Below are positions 1 through 8,664 of a DNA stretch of 64,000 nucleotides, piece by piece. Numbering within the stretch: position 1 is the stretch's first letter; each line of letters begins with the position of its first letter. The translations under genes and the position numbers were made by a program. This stretch comes from Lysobacter prati. Lineage in GTDB: Bacteria > Pseudomonadota > Gammaproteobacteria > Xanthomonadales > Xanthomonadaceae. The stretch spans positions 62,001 to 126,000 of the forward strand of contig NZ_VLNV01000005.1 in assembly GCF_009765215.1 (NCBI RefSeq), in the 5' to 3' direction. The notes beneath the pieces were generated by a model, which ran no database searches, was not told the DNA's origin, and saw only the letters and a program-made list of their open reading frames with translations.

Positions 1-2
1 CG

Positions 3-827
3 CTGATCCTGTCCGGTGCCGTGCTTGGCGCAGACCAGCTGGCGGCGATGGCGCCGGAGGCCGTGGCCGCGTACAAAACCACGCAGGCGCAGTCGGTGCA
101 GGTGCCGTACCTGCTGCTGGCGGGCGGCCTGCTGGCGATGGCGGCACTGGTGCTGCTGCTTCGCATCCCGTCGTTGCGCGAGGCCACCGATGCCGGTGAC
201 AAGCTGCACCACCACACCTATCGCGAGACGCTGCAGCATCCGCACCTGCGCTGGGGCGTGCTGGCGATCTTCCTGTACGTCGGCGCAGAGGTCTCGATCG
301 GCAGCTTCCTCATCAATTACATGGCCCAGCCCGACATTGGCGGGCTGAGTGAAGCCACGGCCAGCCGCTACCTCGTCTACTACTGGGGCGGCGCCATGGT
401 CGGCCGCTTCATCGGCGCGGCGCTGATGACCGTGATCGACGCGCGCAAGTTGCTGGCACTGTTCGCCGTCGTCGCCGCGGTGCTGCTGGCGACGACCATG
501 GGCACCCACGGCAATGTCGCGATGTGGAGCGTGCTCGCGATCGGGTTGTTCAACTCGATCATGTTCCCGACCATCTTCGCTTCGGCGATCGAGGGCATGG
601 GACCGTTGACCGGCAAGGCCTCGAGCCTGCTGGTGATGGCGATCGTCGGCGGGGCACTGGTGCCGATGCTGCAGGGCGCGCTGGCCGACAGCGTCGGCAT
701 CCAGACAGCATTCGCGGTGCCGCTGGTCTGCTATGCGTACATCGCGTGGTATGGCATGCGCGGTTCGCGCGTGGTCGAGAATCTCGGCCAGGCCCAGGGC
801 GCGGCGATGGCGCATCCGCGGCACTAA
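3..827 (+). CDS. MFS sugar transporter, FucP/GluP-like (5' end outside window)
   Basis: C-terminal part of a major-facilitator sugar:proton symporter; the reading frame is open from the left edge, so the start lies upstream. The visible 274 residues hold about seven hydrophobic membrane segments, a charged loop after the segment ending in IPSLRE, and the motif GLFNSIMFPTIF near the C-terminus. That motif is typical of the L-fucose/glucose-galactose permease family (FucP, GluP). Transport of a hexose with H+ across the inner membrane is the family role; the exact sugar cannot be read from this fragment. A strong terminator follows the stop codon, so this is the last gene of its transcript. Family call is firm, substrate is not. 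Confidence 0.85.
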   Translation: MILSGAVLGADQLAAMAPEAVAAYKTTQAQSVQVPYLLLAGGLLAMAALVLLLRIPSLREATDAGDKLHHHTYRETLQHPHLRWGVLAIFLYVGAEVSIGSFLINYMAQPDIGGLSEATASRYLVYYWGGAMVGRFIGAALMTVIDARKLLALFAVVAAVLLATTMGTHGNVAMWSVLAIGLFNSIMFPTIFASAIEGMGPLTGKASSLLVMAIVGGALVPMLQGALADSVGIQTAFAVPLVCYAYIAWYGMRGSRVVENLGQAQGAAMAHPRH

Positions 828-853
828 AGCGGTGCGATCGCCACGGTAACGAC

Positions 854-880
854 AAAGGCCCCGCGAGGGGCCTTTTGTTT
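854..880 (+). terminator. Rho-independent terminator of the MFS gene
   Basis: A perfect hairpin, AAAGGCCCC / GGGGCCTTT with a GCG A-type loop, runs directly into a TTTTGTTT tract 27 bases after the MFS stop codon. Stem strength and the T tract fit an intrinsic terminator on the plus strand. Confidence 0.9.
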
Positions 881-908
881 GGTTAGGCAAGCGGGACGAC
901 GCCCTTCA

Positions 909-972
909 AAAACCGGGGTCAAAAACCGGGGTCAGAGTACCTTTTGAGCAAAAGGCACTCTGACCCCGGTTT
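909..972. repeat. Long inverted repeat with GGGGTCAGAGT core
   Basis: Two 24-bp arms (923-946 and 949-972) are inverted copies differing at one position and separated by 2 bp, so the element can fold into a near-perfect hairpin. A partial direct copy of the outer arm (AAAACCGGGGTC) lies immediately to the left at 908-920. The GGGGTCAGAGT core resembles intergenic palindromes common in environmental proteobacteria; I did not find another copy in this window. It sits between two convergent genes. Confidence 0.75.
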
Positions 973-1019
973 GCCTGCTTACGGAAGGCCAACGCGACGA
1001 AGCCTCGTCGGCGAACGCC

Positions 1020-2279
1020 TCAGGCCATCTCGCGGCTCGCAGATTCCACCACGCGCTGCCGAACCAGCCAGCGGAATGCGGGGCCGGTCAGCAGCGTCGA
1101 CAGCACCGCCAAGGTCACCAGCGCGGCAAACGCGTGCTCGGACAGCAGACCCTTGTCGCGCAGGATCGTGGCCGCGACGATCTCCATCAGACCCTTGCAC
1201 TGCAGCAGCGCACCAACCGCCAGGGCCTCACGCCTGGGCAACTGCGGCGCGGGCGGACAGATCAGCACGGCTGCGAGCTTGGCAGTCACGGCCAGCACCA
1301 GCAGCACGACCGACGCCTGCAACGAAGCCCAGCCCAGCACCTCGCCGTCGATCTTCATGCCGCTATGGCCGAAGAACAGCGGCGCCAGCGCGAGCAGCGC
1401 GAACTGGCCGATGCGCTCCACCGGCAGTTGCTTCGACCACGCCTGGGGCACCATTGCACCGGCGAAATAGGCACCCAGCAATTCGTGCAGGCCCAGCTGC
1501 GACGTCGACCAGGAACCCGCGGCCAGCAATACCGGCAGTGCAGCCCACACCAGCCAGCGCGGCGGCGACAGGTGCAGGCGCTTGACCGCGGTTCCGATCA
1601 GCGCCAGCGCCACGAGCAGCAGCAGCGCGACCACCTGCGTGACCGAAACACCGTCCAGCAGCGAGCCGCCATTGGCCACGAGCAGTACCGCGGCCAATCC
1701 TATCCACAGCACCGCGTCATCGATCACCGCGATGCTCAACGCCAGTTGCGAGAGCCTGCGATGCAAGGGACCCAGCTCGCGGACGATGCCTATCAACACC
1801 GGCAGCGCGCTGACCGCCACGCACAGCCCGATCGCGATCGAACCCAGCCATTCACCGCCACCGGGCGCGGCCCAACCGGGCAATCGGGTGAAATAGAAAT
1901 GAGCTGCAAGGGTCCCGACGGAGAAGGGCAGCAACAGTGCGACCGCCGCGCTGGCGAGGAAGCGCCGCTTGCGCGGGCGCGCCTGCGAAGCCGCTCCCGG
2001 ATTGGCCGGAAGGTGTGCCTCCTGGCGCGTCTCGAGCCCGGCCGCGAATGCGAGCAACAGCACGCCAACCCAACCGATGTCCTGACCAATCGCAGAGGGC
2101 AGACCCCAGGACGCGGGCACCACTCCGGTTGCCGCCAGCACCAACCCGATGATGATCGGGATCACCGCGATGGGAATTGATCGGCCCAGCGCGCGCCACA
2201 CGCACCAGGCGAGGACGACGAAAACCAGCGTATCGAGAGCAGCTGCGATCAGTGACGGCATGAGACCGATCATAGCCAT
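1020..2279 (-). CDS. Cation:proton antiporter, CPA2 type
   Basis: Integral inner-membrane protein of 419 residues with about 11-12 hydrophobic segments from residue 5 to the C-terminus. The segments SIPIAVIPIIIGLVLA, GVLLLAFAAGLE and the later HELLGAYFAGAMVPQ and LLQCKGLMEIVAATIL match the pattern of monovalent cation:proton antiporter-2 (Kef/NhaB-like exchanger) proteins, which use a proton gradient to export Na+ or K+. No TrkA-N or other cytoplasmic regulatory domain follows, so it is the minimal transporter form. It lies 146 bp downstream of the aminotransferase gene on the same strand and may be read through from it, though the gap allows its own promoter. Start ATG chosen because it gives the full first membrane segment; a second ATG two codons on is equally possible. 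Confidence 0.82.
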   Translation of the reverse strand: MAMIGLMPSLIAAALDTLVFVVLAWCVWRALGRSIPIAVIPIIIGLVLAATGVVPASWGLPSAIGQDIGWVGVLLLAFAAGLETRQEAHLPANPGAASQARPRKRRFLASAAVALLLPFSVGTLAAHFYFTRLPGWAAPGGGEWLGSIAIGLCVAVSALPVLIGIVRELGPLHRRLSQLALSIAVIDDAVLWIGLAAVLLVANGGSLLDGVSVTQVVALLLLVALALIGTAVKRLHLSPPRWLVWAALPVLLAAGSWSTSQLGLHELLGAYFAGAMVPQAWSKQLPVERIGQFALLALAPLFFGHSGMKIDGEVLGWASLQASVVLLVLAVTAKLAAVLICPPAPQLPRREALAVGALLQCKGLMEIVAATILRDKGLLSEHAFAALVTLAVLSTLLTGPAFRWLVRQRVVESASREMA

Positions 2280-2425
2280 CCGCGGCGGCTATGGGCCATC
2301 CTTTTTGCGTACCCGCAGCCCGCAACGTCCGCTGCCGCGGCTTGCCGATCTCATGGCTGGCTTTGGGGCGGCCTGACGCGATTGTCGCCTGGGTGCGGCA
2401 CCCGAGCGCCGCAGCTGACCTGACC

Positions 2426-3817
2426 TTACCCGACGCAGTAGCGATCGGCCGTGGCCAGCGCCTCGTCGATGATCGCCAGGCCTTCGCGCATCGTCTGCTC
2501 GTCGATGATGAGCGGCGGCGCGATGTGCAGTCGGTTCCCCACCACGAACGGCCACAGACCGCGCTGCTTGCAGGCGGCCGCGAACGCGACCATCGGTGCG
2601 TGGTCGGCACCGGAGGCATTGAACGGCACCAGCGGCTCCCGTGTCTTTTGGTCGCGCACCAGCTCGACCGCCCAGAACACACCCAGTCCGCGCACGTCAC
2701 CGACACTGGGGTGTCGCGCCTGCATCGCCTGCAACGCCGGTGCGATCACCTCGTCGCCAAGGCGCCTGGCATGGTCGATGATGCCCTCGTCCTTGTAGAT
2801 CCCTATGCACGCCACGGCGGCGGCGCAGGCCAGCGGATGGCCCGCGTACGTGAGCCCGCCCGGATACGCGCGCGATTCGAAGCTGGCGGAAATGGCGTCG
2901 CTCATGATCACGCCACCCAGCGGCACGTAACCGGAATTGACCCCCTTGGCGAAGGTGATCAGGTCCGGCACCACATTCCAGCGATCCACCGCGAACCATT
3001 CGCCGCAGCGACCGAAGCCCACCATGACCTCGTCGGCGATCATCATGATGCCGTGCTTGTCGCACAGCGCGCGCACGCCCTGCAGATAACCGTCGGGCGG
3101 CACCAGGACCCCGCTGGAACCAATCACCGATTCAAGCACGATCGCGGCGATGCCCTGCCCGCCTTCGACCATGATCGTATCTGCCAGGTGCGCCAGCGCG
3201 CGTTCGCATTCTTCCTGCGCGGTGGTTGCATGGAATGCGGAACGATACGGATACGGCCCCCAGAACCTCGCGAAGCCGGGCGCGCCAGGTTCGGACGCCC
3301 AACGTCGCGGATCGCCGGTCGCGGTGATCGCACCGGCGGTCGCGCCGTGGTAGCTGCGGTACGCAGTCAGCACCTTGTGGCGGCCGGTGTTCAGGCGCGC
3401 CATGCGGATCGCATTCTCGATTGCTTCGGCGCCGCCATTGGTGAAGAAGACCCGGTTCAGATCGCCGGGAGCGACGTCGGCAATCAGCCGCGCCGCTTCG
3501 CTGGTGGCCTGGTTGGCGTGGTACGGCGCGACCGTGCACAGCACGTCGGCCTGCGCCTTGATCGCCGCGATCAGTTTCGGGTGCTGATGGCCGACATTGA
3601 CGTTGACGAGCTGGCTGGAGAAGTCGAGCCAGCGCCGCCCGTTCTCATCGTGGAAGTGGACACCAGAGGCCCCGGTGACGACGAGCGGATCCAGCGCGCC
3701 ATGGGACGACCACGAATGCAGCACGTGCAGGCGGTCATCGCGGGCAGCGGCAGATTTCGCATTGGCAGCGCGCGCGGCGCCCGCACCGGGTACGGCATCA
3801 GGGGAGACGTCACGCAT
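2426..3817 (-). CDS. Class III PLP-dependent aminotransferase
   Basis: Cytoplasmic PLP enzyme of 463 residues that moves an amino group between an omega-amine or beta/gamma-amino acid and a keto acid. Family marks visible: FTNGGAEAIENAIRMAR (PLP phosphate-binding), RSYHGATAG, the IADEVMVGFGR stretch with the ring-nitrogen Asp, and TFAKGVNSGY with the Schiff-base lysine at about residue 291. Overall it resembles taurine:pyruvate/omega-amino-acid transaminases. The start lies 12 bp after the stop of the VOC gene, so it is translated from the same message as the VOC and diiron oxidase genes. This suggests a shared pathway acting on an amine or amino acid. The substrate cannot be deduced from sequence alone. 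Confidence 0.9.
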   Translation of the reverse strand: MRDVSPDAVPGAGAARAANAKSAAARDDRLHVLHSWSSHGALDPLVVTGASGVHFHDENGRRWLDFSSQLVNVNVGHQHPKLIAAIKAQADVLCTVAPYHANQATSEAARLIADVAPGDLNRVFFTNGGAEAIENAIRMARLNTGRHKVLTAYRSYHGATAGAITATGDPRRWASEPGAPGFARFWGPYPYRSAFHATTAQEECERALAHLADTIMVEGGQGIAAIVLESVIGSSGVLVPPDGYLQGVRALCDKHGIMMIADEVMVGFGRCGEWFAVDRWNVVPDLITFAKGVNSGYVPLGGVIMSDAISASFESRAYPGGLTYAGHPLACAAAVACIGIYKDEGIIDHARRLGDEVIAPALQAMQARHPSVGDVRGLGVFWAVELVRDQKTREPLVPFNASGADHAPMVAFAAACKQRGLWPFVVGNRLHIAPPLIIDEQTMREGLAIIDEALATADRYCVG

Positions 3818-3829
3818 TGGATTTGCGCC

Positions 3830-4258
3830 TCAGGGAATGAAGGTCTGCGACGGTTCGTCGAACGACTTGAACTCTAGCGCATTGCCCGAGGGATCGAAGA
3901 GAAACATCGTCACGTGCTGGCCGGGCTGGCCCTTCAGCCGCAGGTGCGGCTCCTCGGCAAAGGCGATGCCGGCCGCCTTCAGGCGAACGGCCAACGCCTC
4001 CCACGATCCCCGGTCCAGGTTCATGCCGAAGTGGGGAACCGGCACCGCCTCACCGTCGAATCGGCTATCGAGCACGGGTTGGCTGTCGCCGCCGAGGTGG
4101 GCGACCAGGTGGTGGCCGAAGAAGTCGAAGTCCTGGTAGTTGACATCGCTCCTCCCCTGCGGGCAGCCGATCACGCCGCCATAAAAGCCGCGGGCCTCGT
4201 CCAGGTCACGGACCGGAAAGGCAAGGTGGAACTGTGTGATCGGCCTGGCCTGGCTCAC
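3830..4258 (-). CDS. VOC family (glyoxalase/dioxygenase fold) protein
   Basis: Small soluble protein of 142 residues with one vicinal-oxygen-chelate domain: TQFHLAFPVRDLDEARGFY at the N-terminus, PHFGMNLD in the middle and FLFDPSGNALEFKSF at the C-terminus, the last carrying the usual metal-ligand Glu. VOC proteins include lyases, extradiol dioxygenases and binding proteins for small reactive molecules. The GTG start at 4258 is chosen because it overlaps the TGA stop of the diiron oxidase gene (GTGA), which implies translational coupling; the frame is open further upstream but that part overlaps the previous gene. Function is probably tied to the oxidase product. Fold call is firm, reaction unknown. 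Confidence 0.85.
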   Translation of the reverse strand: MSQARPITQFHLAFPVRDLDEARGFYGGVIGCPQGRSDVNYQDFDFFGHHLVAHLGGDSQPVLDSRFDGEAVPVPHFGMNLDRGSWEALAVRLKAAGIAFAEEPHLRLKGQPGQHVTMFLFDPSGNALEFKSFDEPSQTFIP

Positions 4259-5037
4259 GACATCGCACCCGGACGAGTCGTGCACGTTGCGAAGATGTTC
4301 TGCCAGAACAGGTTCCATGCGGTGATGCTGCATTCGTAACCGTCGGCAAGGTCCGACAGCGCTTCAGGCTCGTGCCGGATGTAGTCGTCGATGGCTTGTC
4401 GCGTCAGCTCGCCATGGATGATGTCCTGCTCACCGGTGTGGATGGTCCAGAACTCCCAGTCGATGCGGTCGGCGTGTTCGATCATGTAGGGATGGGTCTG
4501 CAGGTGCTCGAACAGGACCGACAGATAGGTCTGGCACAGGCACTCTCCACCCATCCCGCGCAAGCCCACGCCAAAGGCGGAGCCGCGTGCCGACAGCTGT
4601 CGCGTCAGGCCGGCGAGGTTGCTGCGATTGGCAGGAATGCATCGCTGCAGCTGCGCCGGCTCCACGCCGATCGTGGCGAGAAACCGGTCATAGATCGTCG
4701 GATGCGCCTTGTCCGGATCGCCTTCGCCAAGTTCCTCGGCGAGGATCTCGCTGAGCAGGCTGCGCAGGCCGCCGAACGGCAGCTTTGCCAGCAGCAGCGC
4801 CAGGTCGCTGATGTAGTCGATGGTGAAGAACCGGTACTGCACGCAGACCTGGCGCAGGTCCTCGATCGAGAGCTGCGGCAGGACTTTCATCTTCTGCGCG
4901 GCCAGCGCTTCTGTCGCTTCCTTGGCCGCGTCGGCAAACTGCCAGAAGCTCTGCCGGTCCCACGCGCCAGATGGCAACGCGCTGGATTCGATGGCTGATG
5001 TTGTCGCCTGCGCGCTTTGGCTCTTCAGCAATGTCAT
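4255..5037 (-). CDS. Haem-oxygenase-like diiron oxidase (iron-containing redox enzyme family)
   Basis: Predicted cytoplasmic helical protein of 260 residues of the haem-oxygenase-like diiron oxidase group (TenA/UndA/SznF-type fold). Candidate iron ligands follow the family order: EELGEGD (E101/E102), AHP (H112), E165 in GGECLCQ, and the helix IHTGEQDIIHGE with H200, D205 and H208. Characterised relatives use O2 for N-hydroxylation, oxidative decarboxylation or C-C cleavage of amino or fatty acids. ATG at 5037 is preferred because AGGACGA precedes it closely; the open frame upstream has no such site. It is the first gene of an apparent operon with the VOC protein (4-bp overlap) and the aminotransferase, and is divergent from the PP-loop gene. 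The substrate is unknown. Confidence 0.83.
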   Translation of the reverse strand: MTLLKSQSAQATTSAIESSALPSGAWDRQSFWQFADAAKEATEALAAQKMKVLPQLSIEDLRQVCVQYRFFTIDYISDLALLLAKLPFGGLRSLLSEILAEELGEGDPDKAHPTIYDRFLATIGVEPAQLQRCIPANRSNLAGLTRQLSARGSAFGVGLRGMGGECLCQTYLSVLFEHLQTHPYMIEHADRIDWEFWTIHTGEQDIIHGELTRQAIDDYIRHEPEALSDLADGYECSITAWNLFWQNIFATCTTRPGAMS

Positions 5038-5310
5038 TCGTCCTGCCCTGGAGAGTTCAGCCGAGCATAGCCTTGCAAAGCAGCGTCGCATTTCACCCTG
5101 CGTAGACCCACAGGTCGCAGTTTCGAGCGATGGTTCACACAACATTCGATCTGCATCCGCTGCAGCGAAGGTCAGGCGCATTCATGATCAATATTGGACA
5201 ACGCGGGATTCACGCTCCGTTTGGAATGCAAAAAACACCGTGCAGCCTTCGTTCACGGCCTGTCGTGCCACATTGAAGACCTGACACAACCATGGATGCA
5301 TGATCGACCG

Positions 5311-6138
5311 ATGCGAGCAACACGTGAAGTCAACGAAGGATCCACCGTCAACCTGCTCTGGACAGGCGGGTGGGATTCGACGTTCCGCCTGTTGCAGCTT
5401 CTGTTGAAACACCGCGTCCCGGTGATCCCCTACTACCTGGACGACCCGACCCGGGCATCGACGCAGATCGAGCTGCAAACCATGGCCCGCATCGGCGACC
5501 ACCTGCGCGCGAACTATCCGCATACCCGTGGGCTGCTTCGTCCGATCCGGATCGCCTCGGTCCGTGACGTCGTCGAGGATGACGAGATCAATACCGCGCT
5601 AAGCGAGATTCGCCGACGCACGTTCATCGGCAGCCAGTACGCGTGGCTGCCCTCGTTCTGCAAGCACAACGCGATCGAAGCGATGGAACTTGGCGTGCAC
5701 GTCGATGACAAGGTGCAGGCGCTGGTGCGGCCCTATGCGCTGGAGCTGGATCACCCTGACGGCTACCGCAGCGTCCGCGTCGATCCCCACCACGCCCATA
5801 CGGCGGAGTTCCGCCTGTTCCGCTACTTCAGCTTTCCGCTGTTTCACATCGACAAGGTCGGGATCGACCGGCAAGCCGCGACCGAAGGCTGGAGCGCAAT
5901 CATGGAGATGACGTGGTTCTGCCACACGCCCGTGCGTGGCAGACCCTGCGGCGTCTGCGCGCCTTGCCTGTACACCATCGAGGAAGGGCTGGCTCGCCGC
6001 GTCCCGGTATCGCGACGGGTCGTGTCCTTCTTCTACCGGCACCTGGCACTGCCGCTGAAGGCACCGCTGCGGCGCATGCGGATGTCACTTCGCGCGGCAC
6101 GCACAGGCGATCGACCTCCGGCGCCCGGCCGCCCGTGA
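5311..6138 (+). CDS. QueC-like PP-loop ATPase with zinc site
   Basis: Soluble protein of about 275 residues with an N-terminal PP-loop, LLWTGGWDSTFRLL (residues 15-28), the SGGxDS pyrophosphatase motif of N-type ATP pyrophosphatases. Near the C-terminus C204, C213, C216 and C219 (FCH...CGVCAPC) repeat the four-cysteine zinc pattern of QueC, 7-cyano-7-deazaguanine synthase. Such enzymes adenylate a carboxylate and convert it to an amide or nitrile. QueC itself is normally about 220-240 aa; this protein is longer, with divergent middle sequence, so it is more likely a paralogue with another substrate. The start is uncertain: ATG 5296 or 5311 just before the conserved core. It is divergent from the diiron oxidase operon, sharing a short promoter region (5038-5295), and ends 4 bp from the convergent DUF4136 gene. 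Confidence 0.78.
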   Translation: MRATREVNEGSTVNLLWTGGWDSTFRLLQLLLKHRVPVIPYYLDDPTRASTQIELQTMARIGDHLRANYPHTRGLLRPIRIASVRDVVEDDEINTALSEIRRRTFIGSQYAWLPSFCKHNAIEAMELGVHVDDKVQALVRPYALELDHPDGYRSVRVDPHHAHTAEFRLFRYFSFPLFHIDKVGIDRQAATEGWSAIMEMTWFCHTPVRGRPCGVCAPCLYTIEEGLARRVPVSRRVVSFFYRHLALPLKAPLRRMRMSLRAARTGDRPPAPGRP

Positions 6139-6142
6139 AGGA

Positions 6143-6775
6143 TCAGGGCGAGGCGGGGCTCGCCTTCGGCAGCTGCGCCAGCGTCTGCGTGGCCACCGTG
6201 TCGAGATTGACCGACAACCCCTTCCTGGCCCGCACGGAGCCGCGATAAAGTCCGCGCCACAGCACGCGGATGTCGTCCGGCTGCAGCACTTCCACCAGCA
6301 GACCGCCTTCGACCATCTCCTTGGTATCAAGCCGTACCGACGGTACGCCGTTGGCACCCTGGGTCACGATCTGCGAGCAGCCGCCGGCCTTGCACTCGAC
6401 TCCGGCCTCGTTGGCGCTGGCCAGGCCACTGTCGCGGACCAAGGTTTCCTCGGTGTCACGCACGCCGACGCGGTAGGCCACGGCGACGTCGGCCTGGCGC
6501 AGGTCGTCGGTGCGGCGGTAGCCCTTGGCCGCAAGCGCCTTGTCCAGGGACGCCTGCAGCCGCTGGCGCAGCTTCGGGTCCTGTACGCGCTGGTCGAACT
6601 CCGCCGCCAGCTGGGGAGGCATGTCGACCCAGGCGTAGCGGCTGCCCGGCAGCGACGTCGCCGGCTTTGATACCTCGACACTCGCCTCGGGCTCGCTCGC
6701 GTACAACGCCGGCGCACCCGGCGCGACGAAGACTGCCAACGCGCAGCAAAGCAGGCAGGACTGCAGACGATTCAT
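6143..6775 (-). CDS. DUF4136-like periplasmic protein
   Basis: Exported protein of 210 residues. A signal peptide (MNRLQSCLLCCALAVFVAPG, probable cut near ALYA) is followed by the features of the DUF4136 family: YAWVDMP near residue 45, the helix rich region LRQRLQASLDKALAAKGYR and ADVAVAYRVGV. The family is of unknown function, thought to sit at the outer membrane or in the periplasm. The sequence has an insertion with a Cys pair (VECKAGGCSQ) that could form a disulfide. ATG 6775 is chosen because the signal peptide begins there; upstream frame codes for nothing recognisable. It converges on the PP-loop gene with a 4-bp gap, so the two are probably unrelated in regulation. Confidence 0.72.
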   Translation of the reverse strand: MNRLQSCLLCCALAVFVAPGAPALYASEPEASVEVSKPATSLPGSRYAWVDMPPQLAAEFDQRVQDPKLRQRLQASLDKALAAKGYRRTDDLRQADVAVAYRVGVRDTEETLVRDSGLASANEAGVECKAGGCSQIVTQGANGVPSVRLDTKEMVEGGLLVEVLQPDDIRVLWRGLYRGSVRARKGLSVNLDTVATQTLAQLPKASPASP

Positions 6776-7017
6776 GGGCGGGGCTCCGGTTCGGGGGTCG
6801 TGACCATCAACGCCCTCGTTGTCGTCCCGGCGGTGGCCGGGTCCGGTCCGAAAGCATTGGTCCAAGCCAATCGTCCGGTCAGCGCCTGTGAAACAGACGT
6901 GACGGCATCGGTGCGATCAATTCCATTCACGACGCCATCACTCGCGCGGGCGACGCTACTGTGCAGTTGGCTGCACCAGGCGACCGTCGTCACATCTACT
7001 GCCGAGGCTGGCATCGC

Positions 7018-7377
7018 ATGAACCTTCCGCTGAAAAGTCTGTTCGTTGCGATGCTGGTCATGAGCGTCACCGGCTGCGGCGACAAGTGCAGGAACGAGCC
7101 GGTCACCGTCGTGCCCTCGCCCTCCGGAGCGGCGCGTGCTGTCGTGTTCCATCGCAACTGCGGGGCGACCACGGAAGCCAACACGCAGGTCGCCGTTTTG
7201 CCGCGCAGCGCCGAGCAACCCAATGTTCCGGGCAACGCCCTGATCCTTGGCGGTGACGTGCCATTGACGGTGCGGTGGGATTCGGAGACGGCCTTGACCG
7301 TGTCCGGACTGGGTAGTGCGCGGGTGTTCAAGCAAAGCCAGACCGCGGCGGATGTGGCGATCACCTACGAGAAGTAG
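7018..7377 (+). CDS. Small hypothetical lipoprotein
   Basis: 119-residue protein with a lipoprotein signal peptide: a positively charged start (MNLPLKS), a hydrophobic stretch and the lipobox VTGC ending at about residue 20. Two further cysteines (CGDKC and HRNCG) could pair after export. The mature part is beta-rich with no domain I recognise. The start ATG at 7018 is set by the signal peptide. It ends 11 bp before the MntP gene and may share its transcript, but a link to manganese export is only positional. Confidence 0.6.
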   Translation: MNLPLKSLFVAMLVMSVTGCGDKCRNEPVTVVPSPSGAARAVVFHRNCGATTEANTQVAVLPRSAEQPNVPGNALILGGDVPLTVRWDSETALTVSGLGSARVFKQSQTAADVAITYEK

Positions 7378-7388
7378 GACGTCCGCCG

Positions 7389-7970
7389 ATGAACCCGATA
7401 CCCATCGTCCTGCTCGGCCTGGCCATGTCCACGGACGCCTTCGCTGCCGCAGTGGGCAAAGGCGCCGGCATGCTCAGGCCGCGATGGTCGGAAGCGCTGC
7501 GGGTGGGGCTGATATTCGGTGTGGTCGAGGGACTGACGCCCATCGTTGGCTGGCTGCTGGGCTCGGCGGCCTCTAGCCATATCAAGCAGTGGGATCACTG
7601 GATCGCGTTCGGCCTGCTTGGAGCGCTGGGACTCCACATGATCTACAAGGCTGTCACCGACGAGGGCGATGCCGAAGAATCCACCGTCCGCCAGGGCAAG
7701 TCCGGGCTGTGGTCGCTTGCCCTGACCGGGCTGGCGACCAGCATCGATGCGATGGCCGTGGGCGTCGGCCTGGCCTTCGTCGACGTGAACATCCTCGTCG
7801 TCTCTGTCGTCATCGCGCTTTGCACGTTCACCATGGTCACGCTGGGGATCATGGCTGGCCGGGCACTGGGCACGTTGATCGGAAAGCGCGCCGAGATGGT
7901 CGGTGGCGTGATCCTGATCCTGGTGGGCGCCACGATCCTCTACGAGCACCTGCATTCGGCGCCCGCCTGA
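7389..7970 (+). CDS. mntP: Manganese efflux pump MntP
   Basis: Inner-membrane protein of 193 residues with six predicted helices in two inverted halves, the standard MntP (YebN) length. Both halves carry the conserved acidic motif: [13 protein letters not shown] near residue 14 and [13 protein letters not shown] near residue 119, whose Asp residues are needed for Mn2+ export in characterised homologues. It protects against manganese excess. Unlike terC further along this window, no yybP-ykoY leader is visible directly before it; the gene lies 11 bp after a small lipoprotein gene. Confidence 0.95.
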   Translation: MNPIPIVLLGLAMSTDAFAAAVGKGAGMLRPRWSEALRVGLIFGVVEGLTPIVGWLLGSAASSHIKQWDHWIAFGLLGALGLHMIYKAVTDEGDAEESTVRQGKSGLWSLALTGLATSIDAMAVGVGLAFVDVNILVVSVVIALCTFTMVTLGIMAGRALGTLIGKRAEMVGGVILILVGATILYEHLHSAPA

Positions 7971-7995
7971 TCGCTTACTCATGCCTGCTGCGTGA

Positions 7996-8442
7996 CTAGG
8001 GCCGGACGCGGACGCCGTATCCCGACTTCATCTCGTCAAGGTCGAGGTTGCCGTCGCTGTTGCGGTCGAGCCAGCCGAAGCGCATTTCCAGGGCGCGACG
8101 CAGTTCGTTGTCGTTGAGTTCCCCATCGCTGTCCAGGTCGGCAATGATGAGCCGGTCGGCGATGGTCGGCACGCCGGGCACTGGCGGCCCCAGGATCTCC
8201 TGCAACTCGTCGGGGGAGATGAGCGAGTTGTGGTCGCTGTCGGCGGTCTCGAAGGCGACGTCGCTGTCGTACTCGTACTTGCTCAGGACGCCGTCGCGAT
8301 TGACGTCGAGGTACTCGAATCGGGCCTCCGCGCCCATCGGGAGTGGCTGCGTGGCAGTCCCGGGCGCGTCGCACAGGCCCGGCCCTGCGATCACCAGGCC
8401 GAGCGTGAGTACGGACAAGCGCAGCAGGCAGGCGGCGGTCAT
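7996..8442 (-). CDS. Exported EF-hand protein (four calcium loops)
   Basis: 148-residue protein with a signal peptide ending near PGLCDA and four EF-hand loops in the mature part: DVNRDGVLSKYE, DSDHNSLISPDE, DLDSDGELNDNE and DRNSDGNLDLDE. Each has the acidic 12-residue Ca2+-binding pattern with Gly or a substitute at position 6; the second has Ser there, so it may bind weakly. Proteins of this sort in the periplasm act as calcium buffers or sensors. It converges on mntP and nothing else nearby suggests a partner. Family call is firm, role unknown. Confidence 0.85.
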   Translation of the reverse strand: MTAACLLRLSVLTLGLVIAGPGLCDAPGTATQPLPMGAEARFEYLDVNRDGVLSKYEYDSDVAFETADSDHNSLISPDELQEILGPPVPGVPTIADRLIIADLDSDGELNDNELRRALEMRFGWLDRNSDGNLDLDEMKSGYGVRVRP

Positions 8443-8664
8443 GGCGGTTTCCCCGGAGTGATGAGCACAAGCTCATGCAACGGTCGCGCGGCCGCAAAGC
8501 GGACAGCCGGCGGGCGCATTGTTGCGCCCGGGGCAACACCAAGTGGCTGCGCCCGGGCCTAGCGCTTCAACTGGACCGGCCATACCGTGTCCCCGGGAGG
8601 AGGCGCACTTCCGTGCCTTGTTGGCCGGCGCCGGCTCGATCACCAGCGTGCGCGGTTTCTCGAT

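Noticed and set aside
2291-3877. 528-codon plus-strand frame over the aminotransferase gene
   Set aside because: Antisense shadow; the minus strand has the full PLP enzyme motif set.
4255-5181. Longer start for the diiron oxidase (adds 48 residues)
   Set aside because: The extra N-terminus has no ribosome-binding site and no family similarity; ATG 5037 has a good site.
5194-5310. Upstream starts of the PP-loop protein
   Set aside because: Extra residues precede the conserved strand by 40 and occupy the divergent promoter region.
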